Source: Streptomyces sp. SID12501
Lineage (GTDB): Bacteria > Actinomycetota > Actinomycetes > Streptomycetales > Streptomycetaceae
Length of the DNA: 64,000 bases
Assembly (NCBI RefSeq): GCF_010550245.1
Contig: NZ_JAAGLU010000005.1
Coordinates: forward strand, 62,001 to 126,000
Direction: 5' to 3'
The notes under the pieces were generated by a model. The model saw only the letters and a program-made list of their open reading frames with translations, searched no databases and was not told the DNA's origin. The translations under genes and the position numbers were made by a program. Shown in pieces: positions 24,130-33,729 of this stretch; position 1 is the first letter of the stretch; the number at the start of each line of letters is the position of its first letter.

Positions 24130-26792
24130 GCGGAGCCTCCGATCAGGGTGAGGAAGGCGTCTTCGAGGCGGCGGTGGGGGCCCACCGACGCCACGGGCAC
24201 TTCGAGGCGGACGAGTTCGACGACGAGGCGCTGGGCGCTGCCGTCCTCGGGGGCGAGGCGGACCAGGAGGCCGTCGTCGGTGCGTACGGCGGAGACGATG
24301 CCGGGCAGGGCGGCGACCTTCTCGACGACCGGCTCCTCCACCGGGGTGGTGGTGCCGACGAGCAGGGTGTCGCCTGAGCCGATGATCTCGCTGACCGGGC
24401 CGGCCTGGACCAGCTTGCCGCGGTCCATGACGACGAGGTGCGTGCAGGACTGCTCGACCTCCGCCAGCAGGTGGCTGGAGACGATCACCGTGCGGCCGGC
24501 CTCCGCGTACCGGATCATGACCTCGCGCATCTCGCGGATCTGGGGCGGGTCGAGGCCGTTGGTCGGTTCGTCGAGGATGAGGAGGTCGGGCATGCCGAGC
24601 ATGGCCTGGGCGATGGCGAGCCGCTGGCGCATGCCCTGGGAGTACGTGCGGACAGCGCGCGCGAGTGCGTCGCCGAGGCCCGCGATCTCCAGGGCCTCCT
24701 CCATGTGGGCGTCCCCGGCCGGGCGGCCCGTGGCCTGCCAGTACAGCTCCAGGTTCTCGCGGCCGGAGAGGTGCGGGAGGAAGCCGGCGCCCTCGACGAA
24801 GGAGCCGACGCGGGAGAGGACGGGGGCGCCGGGGCGGATGGCGTGCCCGAAGACGCGGATCTCGCCGCCGTCGGGCCTGATGAGGCCCATCAGCATGCGC
24901 AGGGTGGTGGTCTTGCCTGCGCCGTTGGGGCCGAGGAGTCCGAGGACCTGGCCCTTCTCGACGCGGAACGACACGTCCCGTACGGCGTACCGGTCCGACG
25001 ACTTGGCGTACTTCTTGCTCAAGTCGGTGATCTGGAGCGGGACTTCGGCCAGTTCGGGGTCCGGGGCGGACGGTGCCGCCGTGCGCCTGCGTCCTGACAG
25101 GAGCAGGGCCAGGGCGATCGCGGCGCCCGCGAGGGGCAGCCACCACACCCAGGCGGGCAGCCCGGCCGAGGCCGTGGTGACGCCGGGGGCGGTGGGGATC
25201 TTCAGGTCGCTCGTGACAGAGACCGTGTACGTGGCCGGGGCGACCGGTGACGCGTAGCCGAGGTCCGTGGAGGCGAGGACCAGTCGGAGCCGGTGACCCT
25301 GTTCGACCTCGTGGTCGATGGCCGGGAGGGTGATCGTGACGTCCTTGCCCTGCTTGGCGCCCTCGACCCTGAGGGGGGTGACCAGCTGGCCGGGCAGCAC
25401 CTGCTGCCTGCCGTTGGCCGAGACGTCGTACACCTTGGCGAAGAGGACGGCGTCCTCGCTGGTCGACTTGACGTGGACGGTGACCGTGGGGGAACCGGTG
25501 ATCCGTACGTCGTCGGCGACCGGGGCCGATTCGAAGCTCGCGTTCTGCCCGGGGAAGTCGATCGAGACGCCGACTCCGAGCGAGGAGAGCTGGGACAGGC
25601 CGCCCGCGGCGCCGAGGCCGGGCAGGGAGGAGACGGCGGGCGGGGCGGCGCCGGCCGGGTTGTCGAACGACTGCTCCCTGCCGGTCAGCGTGACCTCACG
25701 CTGCCCGTTCTCCAGCCCCGGGTAGGTGTCCGAGGTGGCGCCGCGCAGGGTCGCCGCCCCGTCGGTGGAGTCGATTCCGCCGGTGCGGGTGACGCGGAAG
25801 GCGGGCCCGGTGTCGGCACCCTTGTCGTCCTTCAGGTACCGGTCGAACCACGAGTTGATCCGGGACTCGACGCGGCTCGTCTCCATGTCGCCGCCGTCAT
25901 GGCCGCCCGCGATCCAGTCGACGTCCACGGGGGCGCCGTTGGCACGGATCGCCTTCGCGGCGGCGTCGGCCTGGCCGAGGGGGAAGAGGGAGTCGGTCTG
26001 GCCCTGGATCAGCAGGGTGGGCACCTTGATGCGGTCGCCGACGGCGGAGGGCGACCGTTCGGTGAGGAGTTCGGTGGCTGCCGTGTCCGGCTTGCCGGCC
26101 TCGGCGACCCGGTCGTACATCTCACACAGCGTGGCCTCGAACCGGTCGCAGCCGCCGCCGGTGTTGATGAAGATGCCGGCCCACTGCTTCTTGAAGACGC
26201 CGTTCGGGAAGAGTGCGTCCGCGAGGTTCCAGTAGGTGATCGCGGGCGCGATGGCGTCGACCCGGTCGTCGTAACCGGCGGCGAGGAGCGAGATCGCGCC
26301 GCCGTAGGACCCGCCGGCCATGCCGACGCGCGGGTCGCCCTTCTTGTCGAGCTGGACCTCGGGCCGCGCGGCCAGCCAGTCGATGAGTTTCGAGACGTCG
26401 GCGACCTCGGTCTTCGGGTCGTTCAGCCCGATCTTCCCGGTCGATCTGCCGAAGCCCCGGGCGGACCAGGTCAGCACCGCGTAGCCGTCGCGGGCGAGTT
26501 TCTGGGCCTGGGCTCGTACGTCGTCCTTGCTGCCGCCGAAGCCGTGTGCGAGGAGGACGGCGGGGCGGCGGTCGGAGTCGGACCCCGCGGTGAAGTACGA
26601 GGTGTCGACGCGCACCCCGCCGCCCATGTCCATGACCCGGTCGGCTTGGTGCACCGCGGGCGCGTCGTCCGAGGCGACGGCCGTCCACGTACCGGCACCG
26701 GCGAGCAGGACGACAGCGGCGGCCACGACGGCGACCAGCCGCCGTGACCACCGGGGCCGCGCTCCCCGCAGTCCGGGCATTCGAAGATCCAT
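24126..26792 (-). CDS. fusion: extracellular S15/CocE-type alpha/beta-hydrolase plus ABC ATPase
   Basis: An 888-aa two-function protein. Residues 16-38 form a signal-anchor. Residues about 45-330 are an alpha/beta-hydrolase with Ser162 in GGSYGG, an Asp in QGQTDSLFP (D267) and His298 in GGHDGG as the catalytic triad. Residues about 335-530 are a beta-rich domain like the jelly-roll of X-Pro dipeptidyl-peptidase/CocE proteins. A second membrane helix spans about 550-567. Residues 586-888 are an ABC ATPase: Walker A GPNGAGKT (621-628), signature YSQGMRQR (717-724), Walker B LLILDEP (737-743), H-loop H774. The topology puts the hydrolase outside and the ATPase inside. It is coupled to the permease downstream. 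Confidence 0.9.
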   Translation of the reverse strand: MDLRMPGLRGARPRWSRRLVAVVAAAVVLLAGAGTWTAVASDDAPAVHQADRVMDMGGGVRVDTSYFTAGSDSDRRPAVLLAHGFGGSKDDVRAQAQKLARDGYAVLTWSARGFGRSTGKIGLNDPKTEVADVSKLIDWLAARPEVQLDKKGDPRVGMAGGSYGGAISLLAAGYDDRVDAIAPAITYWNLADALFPNGVFKKQWAGIFINTGGGCDRFEATLCEMYDRVAEAGKPDTAATELLTERSPSAVGDRIKVPTLLIQGQTDSLFPLGQADAAAKAIRANGAPVDVDWIAGGHDGGDMETSRVESRINSWFDRYLKDDKGADTGPAFRVTRTGGIDSTDGAATLRGATSDTYPGLENGQREVTLTGREQSFDNPAGAAPPAVSSLPGLGAAGGLSQLSSLGVGVSIDFPGQNASFESAPVADDVRITGSPTVTVHVKSTSEDAVLFAKVYDVSANGRQQVLPGQLVTPLRVEGAKQGKDVTITLPAIDHEVEQGHRLRLVLASTDLGYASPVAPATYTVSVTSDLKIPTAPGVTTASAGLPAWVWWLPLAGAAIALALLLSGRRRTAAPSAPDPELAEVPLQITDLSKKYAKSSDRYAVRDVSFRVEKGQVLGLLGPNGAGKTTTLRMLMGLIRPDGGEIRVFGHAIRPGAPVLSRVGSFVEGAGFLPHLSGRENLELYWQATGRPAGDAHMEEALEIAGLGDALARAVRTYSQGMRQRLAIAQAMLGMPDLLILDEPTNGLDPPQIREMREVMIRYAEAGRTVIVSSHLLAEVEQSCTHLVVMDRGKLVQAGPVSEIIGSGDTLLVGTTTPVEEPVVEKVAALPGIVSAVRTDDGLLVRLAPEDGSAQRLVVELVRLEVPVASVGPHRRLEDAFLTLIGGSA

Positions 26793-26909
26793 ACGTCAAC
26801 GGTACGGGCCGCCACCGACATCCGGGGCAACCGCCGGTCGGAACCTTCCGCCATCCTGCGGGCGTACGGCACGGGTCCGGCGTACACCAGGCGTGGTACG
26901 GACGGGCCC

Positions 26910-27290
26910 GTGAGGATCCGGTCCGTGGAGGTTCGGTCCATGGAGGTTCGGTCCGTGGAGATTCGGCGCGCGATGACAGTCGCCGAGGTGGCCGCCGCCG
27001 AACACCTCTTCGACCACCCGGTCCGCACGGAGCGGGCGGAACGTTCCCTGACGTCGGCCGGGCATCACCTGTACCTGGCCTACGAGTCCGCCGAGACGGT
27101 AGCCCCCGTCGGCTTTGCGAGCGGCGTCGAGACCGTCCACCCCGACAAGGGTGCGGAGATGCTGCTGTACGAGCTGGGGGTGGCCGAGTCGCACCGGCGC
27201 AGGGGGATCGGGCGGGCGCTGGAGCCGTACGGCGCCGAGCGGTACGCCTCCAACGGCCAACGCGCGGCCGTCCGGCTCCGCTGCTATCGG
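26910..27290 (+). pseudogene. broken GNAT acetyltransferase gene (AAC(3)-I-like)
   Basis: The frame from about 26910 encodes the first two thirds of a GNAT N-acetyltransferase: an LFDH...ERSLTSAGHHLYLAY strand region, then GAEMLLYELGVAESHRRRGIGRAL, the acetyl-CoA pyrophosphate loop, resembling AAC(3)-I proteins. After about 27290 the similarity stops; the frame runs on to 27638 antisense to the neighbouring gene with basic, non-GNAT sequence. The last beta strands are missing, so the gene looks truncated. Three tandem 15-bp units at 26919-26963 give the N-terminus RSVEV-RSMEV-RSVEI and three alternative starts (GTG, ATG, GTG). A short active protein cannot be excluded. Confidence 0.65.
26919..26963 (+). 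repeat. three 15-bp tandem repeats at a gene start
   Basis: Units 26919-26933, 26934-26948 and 26949-26963 (CGGTCC(G/A)TGGAG(G/A)TT) differ at one or two positions. Each carries a possible start codon in frame with the GNAT remnant plus a GGAG ribosome-site-like core, so the repeat duplicates an initiation region. Confidence 0.85.
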
Positions 27291-27895
27291 CGGCCGTTTC
27301 GTTCGCGCTCGCTGTGGCGCAGTGCGCGACGCTGTTCTCCCGGCAGGGTGGCGGCCAACTCGCCCACCGGGGAGACGTCGTGGAAATTGCCGTCCCGGCC
27401 GCCCCGGCACCACCACACCGGCGGGCCGGCCTCGTCCCTTGGGCCCTCGGGCCAGTCGGCAGTGGTCCCTGCGGGACGAAGGTGCGTTCCGGTCCTGTGT
27501 TCCCAGCAGACCGGCCAGACCTGCCAGAGCAGCTCCATGATCGTCGACTGCGCCGCGTCCGCGACCACGTCCAGGACCGTCATCGCATCGTCCGGCTCCG
27601 GCGGGTCGCCCTCCTCCGGGTCGCACGCGTTCACCTGATTGCCGTGCCAACGGCCGTCTGGCATCGCCACGTAGACCCGCCCCCAGTCGATTCCGCTCGG
27701 GGGCGACGGCTGCCAAGGCGGCTCAAACAGCAGTATCAGCGCGTCCTGACCCGGCAGGGTCGCCACCAGATCGCGGTTGACCACCGCGAGCGCGGCCTCC
27801 AACTTCGGCCACTGACCGGGCTCGGCCGGCCCGGGCTCCGGGGGATGCTGCCGGTCATGACCAGGACCGATGCTGAAATGCGAGAAGTAGTTCAC
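27284..27895 (-). CDS. hypothetical protein, 203 aa
   Basis: No family recognised. The protein is soluble, rich in Trp (PPWQPSPP, GRWHGN, WQVWPVCW, PPVWWCRGG), Pro and acidic residues, with a likely globular core at about 30-175. There is no signal peptide, membrane helix or repeat. Motifs such as GRVYVAMPDGRWHGNQVNAC and a late PPVWWCRGGRDGNFHDV hint at an actinobacterial conserved protein. The start is a GTG with GGAACGATGACC upstream. Its 3' end overlaps the conserved part of the GNAT remnant by only a few bases, which suggests the junction is where the GNAT gene was lost. Confidence 0.6.
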   Translation of the reverse strand: MNYFSHFSIGPGHDRQHPPEPGPAEPGQWPKLEAALAVVNRDLVATLPGQDALILLFEPPWQPSPPSGIDWGRVYVAMPDGRWHGNQVNACDPEEGDPPEPDDAMTVLDVVADAAQSTIMELLWQVWPVCWEHRTGTHLRPAGTTADWPEGPRDEAGPPVWWCRGGRDGNFHDVSPVGELAATLPGEQRRALRHSERERNGRR

Positions 27896-28208
27896 ATGGT
27901 CATCGTTCCAGCCTCACCGTCCTTCACCGGTGGCGGAGGGCGAAATCAGCTCAGGTCTCCGGCCGGCAACACTGATTGCGCGCAACCTTTCTGGTGCAGC
28001 CGGTCGGTATGCCGCTGCACCGTCCATCGCGTCGCCGCATCAGACCAGTCTCACGCACGTGCCGGACCTCGGCGAGCGGCGTCTCTCGATCGTCCTGCGG
28101 GCGATGATCAGCCTGTCGGGGATCGACACCCTCGCCGTTGGCACACGTCTCTGGACTCTCGCCGGCGGCAGGGTGCGCGTCCCGGTGCGAACTGGACCTC
28201 GCCGGCGA
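27896..28208. other. gene-poor spacer, 313 bp
   Basis: No gene is supported here. A rightward frame (about 27930-28268) contains a plausible coding-like segment, RRLSIVLRAMISLSGIDTLAVGTRLW, but it has no ribosome site, matches nothing I know and runs into the antisense of the ComB-like gene. It may be the remnant of a decayed gene, in keeping with the truncated GNAT gene nearby. Confidence 0.4.
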
Positions 28209-28919
28209 TCAGACCGGAGCGTCGCCGGTCAGCGGAGGCACGGCGTGCGGGCGTACGACCATGAGTGAGTCCTCCTGGCTCGCCGTCATGGCGAAGGGGA
28301 AACGGTCGAGCTCAAGGCAGAGTGCGACGTCGTCGGGATGGGCTCCTTGACGCCTGCCCGACGCCAGTTCGGTGGCGGCGCGTGACTCGGCGGCTCGGTG
28401 GAGGAACTCGGCGGGATCCGTCGCGGCCTCGGTGGCTCTTCGGGCGATGTACTGAGCACACGCCAGGTCTTCGTCCGCCTGTCCGTCCTCGCCGGTGACC
28501 ACGAACGTGACGCTGTCACTCGCGCGGGTCCGCAGGAGCCGGGCCGTCGCCTCCGCCACCACGAAGCCGGCGCACAGCACCAGCGACGCCTCCCTGACAG
28601 CGAGGGCGCCGACCGTCCCTGCCGTGGTCTTCTGTACGACGGTCCGTCCGCGAAGGTCGGCAGACCGCAGCATGCCGGGTGAGTTGACCATGTCGAATCC
28701 GGGTGCGGGCGGCCCGTCCTTGAGCGCCATCCAGTCCGGGTGGGCGGCCTTGAGTGCCAGCGCGTCGTCCAGCGACTCGGCGAGAACGATCTTTTCGGCC
28801 CCCTGGGCGAAGACCCAGGCAGCCACAGTGAAAGCACGCATGACGTCGACCACGACCGCCACGGACGGGGCTTCGGTCAACTCGGGGATACCGAGGAAGT
28901 GAGCGTCCATGGTCATCAT
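28209..28919 (-). CDS. 2-phosphosulfolactate phosphatase family protein (ComB-like)
   Basis: About 236 aa, matching the ComB family of Mg-dependent acid phosphatases. Supporting motifs are [23 protein letters not shown] with the conserved DV(M/L)RA(F/S), an FDMVNSPG segment and the TTAGT loop ([13 protein letters not shown]). In coenzyme M synthesis ComB dephosphorylates 2-phosphosulfolactate. Streptomyces do not make coenzyme M by the archaeal route, so the physiological substrate here is uncertain. Start codon is unclear: ATGs at 28919, 28916 and 28910 lie close together without a good ribosome site, and 28955 is also possible. Confidence 0.8.
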   Translation of the reverse strand: MMTMDAHFLGIPELTEAPSVAVVVDVMRAFTVAAWVFAQGAEKIVLAESLDDALALKAAHPDWMALKDGPPAPGFDMVNSPGMLRSADLRGRTVVQKTTAGTVGALAVREASLVLCAGFVVAEATARLLRTRASDSVTFVVTGEDGQADEDLACAQYIARRATEAATDPAEFLHRAAESRAATELASGRRQGAHPDDVALCLELDRFPFAMTASQEDSLMVVRPHAVPPLTGDAPV

Positions 28920-28987
28920 GATCGCGTACGCCCGACCCGGAGTATCCGGGATCATGCGATCCGGTGCCGATCCAGTGCGGAACGGCA

Positions 28988-29024
28988 ATGCCCGCCGACC
29001 TGGAAGTAGCAGGTCAGCGGGCAT
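28988..29024 (-). terminator. terminator of the inositol operon
   Basis: Arms 28988-29001 and 29011-29024 form a 14-bp stem with a 9-nt loop. The single mismatch becomes G-U in the leftward transcript, so the hairpin is better in that direction. It starts 25 bp past the mmsA stop. Confidence 0.7.
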
Positions 29025-29049
29025 GCGTGGCGGATTTCCCAGTGGTCGC

Positions 29050-30552
<1,503 letters not shown>

Positions 30553-30566
30553 GCCCAGGTTCTCCT

Positions 30567-32471
30567 TCACAGATGGCGGCGTCGGGTAGAGACGTGCCGT
30601 TCGTACAGCTCACGTGCCTTGACCGCTGACGGGCGGGTCGCGGTCTCGGCCACAGGAACATCCCACCAGGCCTGCGCCGGAGGCGCGCCCGACACTGTGT
30701 CTGCCGTTTCCGTCTCGACGTAGACACAAGTGGGAGTGTCGGCGGTACGGGCCTCGGCGAGCGCCGCCCGCAGCTCCCGTACCGTCTTCGCGCGCAGGAC
30801 GCGCATGCCCAGGCTCGCCACGTTGGCGGCCAGGTCCACGGGCAGCGGGGCCCCCGTGTACGTACCGTCGTCCGCCTGATAGCGGTAGGCGGTGCCGAAG
30901 CGCTCGCCGCCCACCGACTCCGACAGACCGCCGATGGACGCGTAGCCGTGGTTCTGGATCAGGAGGAGCTTGATGGCGATCCCCTCCTGTACGGCCGTCA
31001 CGATCTCCGTCGGCATCATCAGGTACGTGCCGTCGCCCACCAGCGCCCATACGGGACGGTCGGGCGCCGCCAGTTTCACACCGATCGCGGCCGGTATCTC
31101 GTATCCCATGCAGGAATAGCCGTATTCGAGGTGGTATTGGTCCTGCGACCGTGCACGCCAGAGTTTGTGCAGGTCGCCGGGGAGTGAGCCAGCCGCGTTG
31201 ATGATGATGTCCGACTCGTCGGCGAGGGCGTCCAGCGCGCCCAGCACCTGCGGCTGCGTCGGGCGTACGTCCGGCTCATCGGCCTCGTAGGCGGCGTCGA
31301 CGCGCTGTTCCCAGCGTTCCTTGTCCTCGGTGTACTCGCGGGTGTACTCGTCCGTGACCCGGTGGTCGTGGAGCGCGAGCGCCTCCGTCAGCTGCTCCAG
31401 GGCGCTGCGGGCGTCCGCGATCAGCGGGGTGGCGGACAGCTTGTGGCCGTCGTACGGGGCGATGTTGAGGTTCAGGAAGCGGACGTCGGGCGCGGCGAAC
31501 AGGGTGTTGGAGGCGGTCGTGAAGTCCGTGTAGCGGGTACCGATGCCTATCACCAGGTCGGCCAGGCGGGCGAGTTCGTCGGCCGTGGCTGTTCCCGTGT
31601 GGCCGATGCCGCCTACGTCCTGGGGGTGGTCGTGGCGCAGGGAGCCCTTGCCGGCCTGGGTGGAGGCGACGGGGATACGGGTCGCCGAGGCGAACTCCGC
31701 CAACACCTCCTCGGCGCGGCTGTGGTGGACTCCGCCGCCCACGACGATCAACGGGCGACGGGCGGTTCGGATCGCCCGTACCGCTTCCGTCAGTTCGTCG
31801 GCGTCTGCGGCCGGACGGCGTACGTGCCACACGCGGTCGGCGAAGAACTCGTCGGGCCAGTCGTACGCCTCGGCCTGAACGTCCTGCGGGAGAGCGAGAG
31901 TTACGGCGCCCGTCTCGACCGGGTCGGCGAGGACCCGCATCGCCTGCAGCGCCGCCGGGATCAGCGCCTCGGGGCGCGTGACCCGGTCGAAGTACCTGGA
32001 CACCGGGCGCAGACAGTCGTTGACCGACACGTCACCGGCGTACGGGACTTCGAGCTGCTGGAGGACCGGGTCCGCCGGGCGGGTCGCGAAGGTGTCGCCG
32101 GGGAGGAGCAGTACCGGGAGGTGGTTGATCGTGGCGAGTGCGGCGCCGGTGACGAGGTTGGTCGCGCCGGGGCCGATGGACGTCGTCACGGCGTGCGCGG
32201 AGAGGCGGTTGGACTGCCTCGCGTAACCAACTGCCGCGTGCACCATGGACTGTTCGTTGCGTCCCTGGTGGAACGGCATGTCGTCGGCGTACTCGACGAG
32301 CGCCTGGCCGAGCCCGGCGACGTTCCCGTGGCCGAAGATGCCCCAGGTGGCCCCGATCAGACGGCGGCGGACGCCGTCCCGCTCGGTGTACTGGGCGGCC
32401 AGGAAGCGTACGAGCGCCTGCGCGACCGTGAGTCTCGTCGTCGGGATGGAGATGGATGCGGGCGGGGTCAT
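30567..32471 (-). CDS. iolD: 3D-(3,5/4)-trihydroxycyclohexane-1,2-dione hydrolase
   Basis: ThDP-dependent ring-opening hydrolase of inositol catabolism, 634 aa, making 5-deoxy-glucuronate. It has the three-domain plan of the acetolactate synthase superfamily: an N-terminal pyrimidine-binding domain with GIFGHGNVAGLG and the catalytic Glu in GRNEQSMVHAA, a central domain (VVGGGVHHS), and a C-terminal pyrophosphate domain with GDG(T)YLMM followed by NHGYASIGG. It starts with ATG after AGGGGGA, overlapping the stop of the iolB remnant (ATGA at 32468-32471), so its translation is probably coupled to that remnant. Confidence 0.96.
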   Translation of the reverse strand: MTPPASISIPTTRLTVAQALVRFLAAQYTERDGVRRRLIGATWGIFGHGNVAGLGQALVEYADDMPFHQGRNEQSMVHAAVGYARQSNRLSAHAVTTSIGPGATNLVTGAALATINHLPVLLLPGDTFATRPADPVLQQLEVPYAGDVSVNDCLRPVSRYFDRVTRPEALIPAALQAMRVLADPVETGAVTLALPQDVQAEAYDWPDEFFADRVWHVRRPAADADELTEAVRAIRTARRPLIVVGGGVHHSRAEEVLAEFASATRIPVASTQAGKGSLRHDHPQDVGGIGHTGTATADELARLADLVIGIGTRYTDFTTASNTLFAAPDVRFLNLNIAPYDGHKLSATPLIADARSALEQLTEALALHDHRVTDEYTREYTEDKERWEQRVDAAYEADEPDVRPTQPQVLGALDALADESDIIINAAGSLPGDLHKLWRARSQDQYHLEYGYSCMGYEIPAAIGVKLAAPDRPVWALVGDGTYLMMPTEIVTAVQEGIAIKLLLIQNHGYASIGGLSESVGGERFGTAYRYQADDGTYTGAPLPVDLAANVASLGMRVLRAKTVRELRAALAEARTADTPTCVYVETETADTVSGAPPAQAWWDVPVAETATRPSAVKARELYERHVSTRRRHL

Positions 32472-32764
32472 CGGTGTCCCCCTGTGCTGTTCGTTGTACT
32501 GGCCGTTGTGTTGTCCGGGTGTGCCAAGTGGACCTCCGGCGCGGGGCCGTAGCGAGCGGGGAGTGGTCGCCCACACTTCGCTCCTGCCAGGGCGAAGCGG
32601 CCTCCCGCGCCGGAGGCGATCAGTGCCCGGGCATTCCGGGGTGCGTGCGCGAGGTCGGCGACCGACGCGAACACCCTTTCTCCGCCCAGGAGTTGGAAGT
32701 CGTTGTGCGTCGTGCCGGACTCCGCCCGCACGGTACGAGTACAGCCGCCGTACCCCTCGCCCAT
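32468..32764 (-). pseudogene. iolB: truncated iolB (5-deoxy-glucuronate isomerase) remnant
   Basis: A 98-aa frame between the Cgl0159-type gene and iolD. Residues about 16-75 (GGERVFASVADLAHAPRNA then SGAGGRFALAGAKC and PARYGPAPEV) match a contiguous internal part of IolB. Full IolB proteins are about 270-300 aa; here roughly the first 60 residues and the last 160, including the metal-binding cupin His/Glu motifs, are missing. The residual N-terminus (GGCTRTV) and C-terminus (Thr/Asn-rich) are not IolB-like. The enzyme cannot be active. The frame keeps an ATG with GAGG upstream, 8 bp after the preceding stop, and an ATGA overlap with iolD. Confidence 0.8.
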
Positions 32765-32772
32765 CGCGCGCC

Positions 32773-33729
32773 TCACAGCAGTCCGACGGCGGTGTCCACG
32801 GCGGCGGACACATCGCCGTCCGCCGGGTACAGCAGCGAGCGGCCGACCACGAGGCCCTGGACGGTGGGGAGTTGGAGCGCGCCGCGCCACTTCTCGTACG
32901 CGCCGTCCTGGTCGTCCCCGACCTCGCCGCCGAGCAGCACGGCGGGCAGGGTGGAGGTCTGCATGACCTCGGCCATGTCGTCCGGATTCTCGGTGACGGG
33001 GACCTTCAGCCAGGTGTACGCCGAACTGCCGCCCAGGCCGGACGCGATGGCGATGGACTTGGTGACGGCCTCGGCGGAGAGGTCGTTGCGGAGCTTGCCG
33101 TCGGGGCCGCGTCTGCTGATGAACGGCTCGACGAAGAGCGGGAGTCGGCGCTCGGCCATCGCGTCGATCGCGTGGGCCGTGGACTCCAGGGTGGTGAGGG
33201 AGCCCGGGTCGTCGAAGTCGATGCGCACGAGCAGCTTGCCGGCGTCGAAGCCGAGGCGTGCCATGTCCTCGGGGCGGTGGCCGGTGAAGCGGTCGTCGAG
33301 TTCGAAGCTGGCGCCGGAGAGGCCGCCGCGGTTCATCGACCCCATGACGACCTTGCCGTCGAGGGCGCCGAGGAGGAGCAGGTCGTCCAGGATGTCGGCG
33401 GTCGCGAGGACCCCGTCGACACCGGGGCGGGAGAGAGCGAGGCACAGGCGTTCGAGCAGGTCGGCCCGGTTGGCCATGGCCAGCTTGCGGCTGCCGACCC
33501 CGAGGGCGCCGCGGGCCGGGTGGTCGGCGGCGACGATCATCAGCCGGCCGGAGTCCCCGAGGAGGGGTCGGCGGGTCCGCCGTGCGGCGGCTTCCGCGAC
33601 GGCCTCGGGATGCCGGGCACGGGTGGCGGCGAGGGCGGAGATGTCCACGGAGGCGAGGGGGCTGGTGCCTGTACGGATACCGGTGCCTGCACCTGAGCCG
33701 TTGCCGATGGATGCGGTGGAACTACTCAT
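32773..33729 (-). CDS. Cgl0159-family (beta/alpha)8 aldolase-like protein
   Basis: A 318-aa TIM-barrel protein found in actinobacterial iol operons and thought to act as the aldolase step (IolJ-like, cleaving 2-deoxy-5-keto-gluconate 6-phosphate) or a related reaction. Visible strands and loops include LMIVAADHPARGALG, GVDGVLATADILDDLLLLGAL, KVVMGSMNRGGL, KLLVRIDFDDPGS, PLFVEPFI, YTWLKVPV and LPAVLLGGEVG, ending VQGLVVGRSLLYP with the phosphate-binding GRS-type loop. The first 25 residues are Gly/Ser/Thr-rich and variable. The ATG at 33729 overlaps the iolC stop (ATGA). The family assignment is firm; the reaction is by inference from neighbours. Confidence 0.85.
   Translation of the reverse strand: MSSSTASIGNGSGAGTGIRTGTSPLASVDISALAATRARHPEAVAEAAARRTRRPLLGDSGRLMIVAADHPARGALGVGSRKLAMANRADLLERLCLALSRPGVDGVLATADILDDLLLLGALDGKVVMGSMNRGGLSGASFELDDRFTGHRPEDMARLGFDAGKLLVRIDFDDPGSLTTLESTAHAIDAMAERRLPLFVEPFISRRGPDGKLRNDLSAEAVTKSIAIASGLGGSSAYTWLKVPVTENPDDMAEVMQTSTLPAVLLGGEVGDDQDGAYEKWRGALQLPTVQGLVVGRSLLYPADGDVSAAVDTAVGLL

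Noticed and set aside
25293..26747. 484-codon frame opposite the hydrolase/ATPase fusion
   Set aside because: Gly/Val/Asp-rich composition of a mirrored coding strand; no domain. The leftward gene is well supported.
27930..28268. 112-codon frame in the spacer before the ComB-like gene
   Set aside because: No ribosome site or known motif, and it runs antisense into ComB. It may be a gene remnant but cannot be supported.
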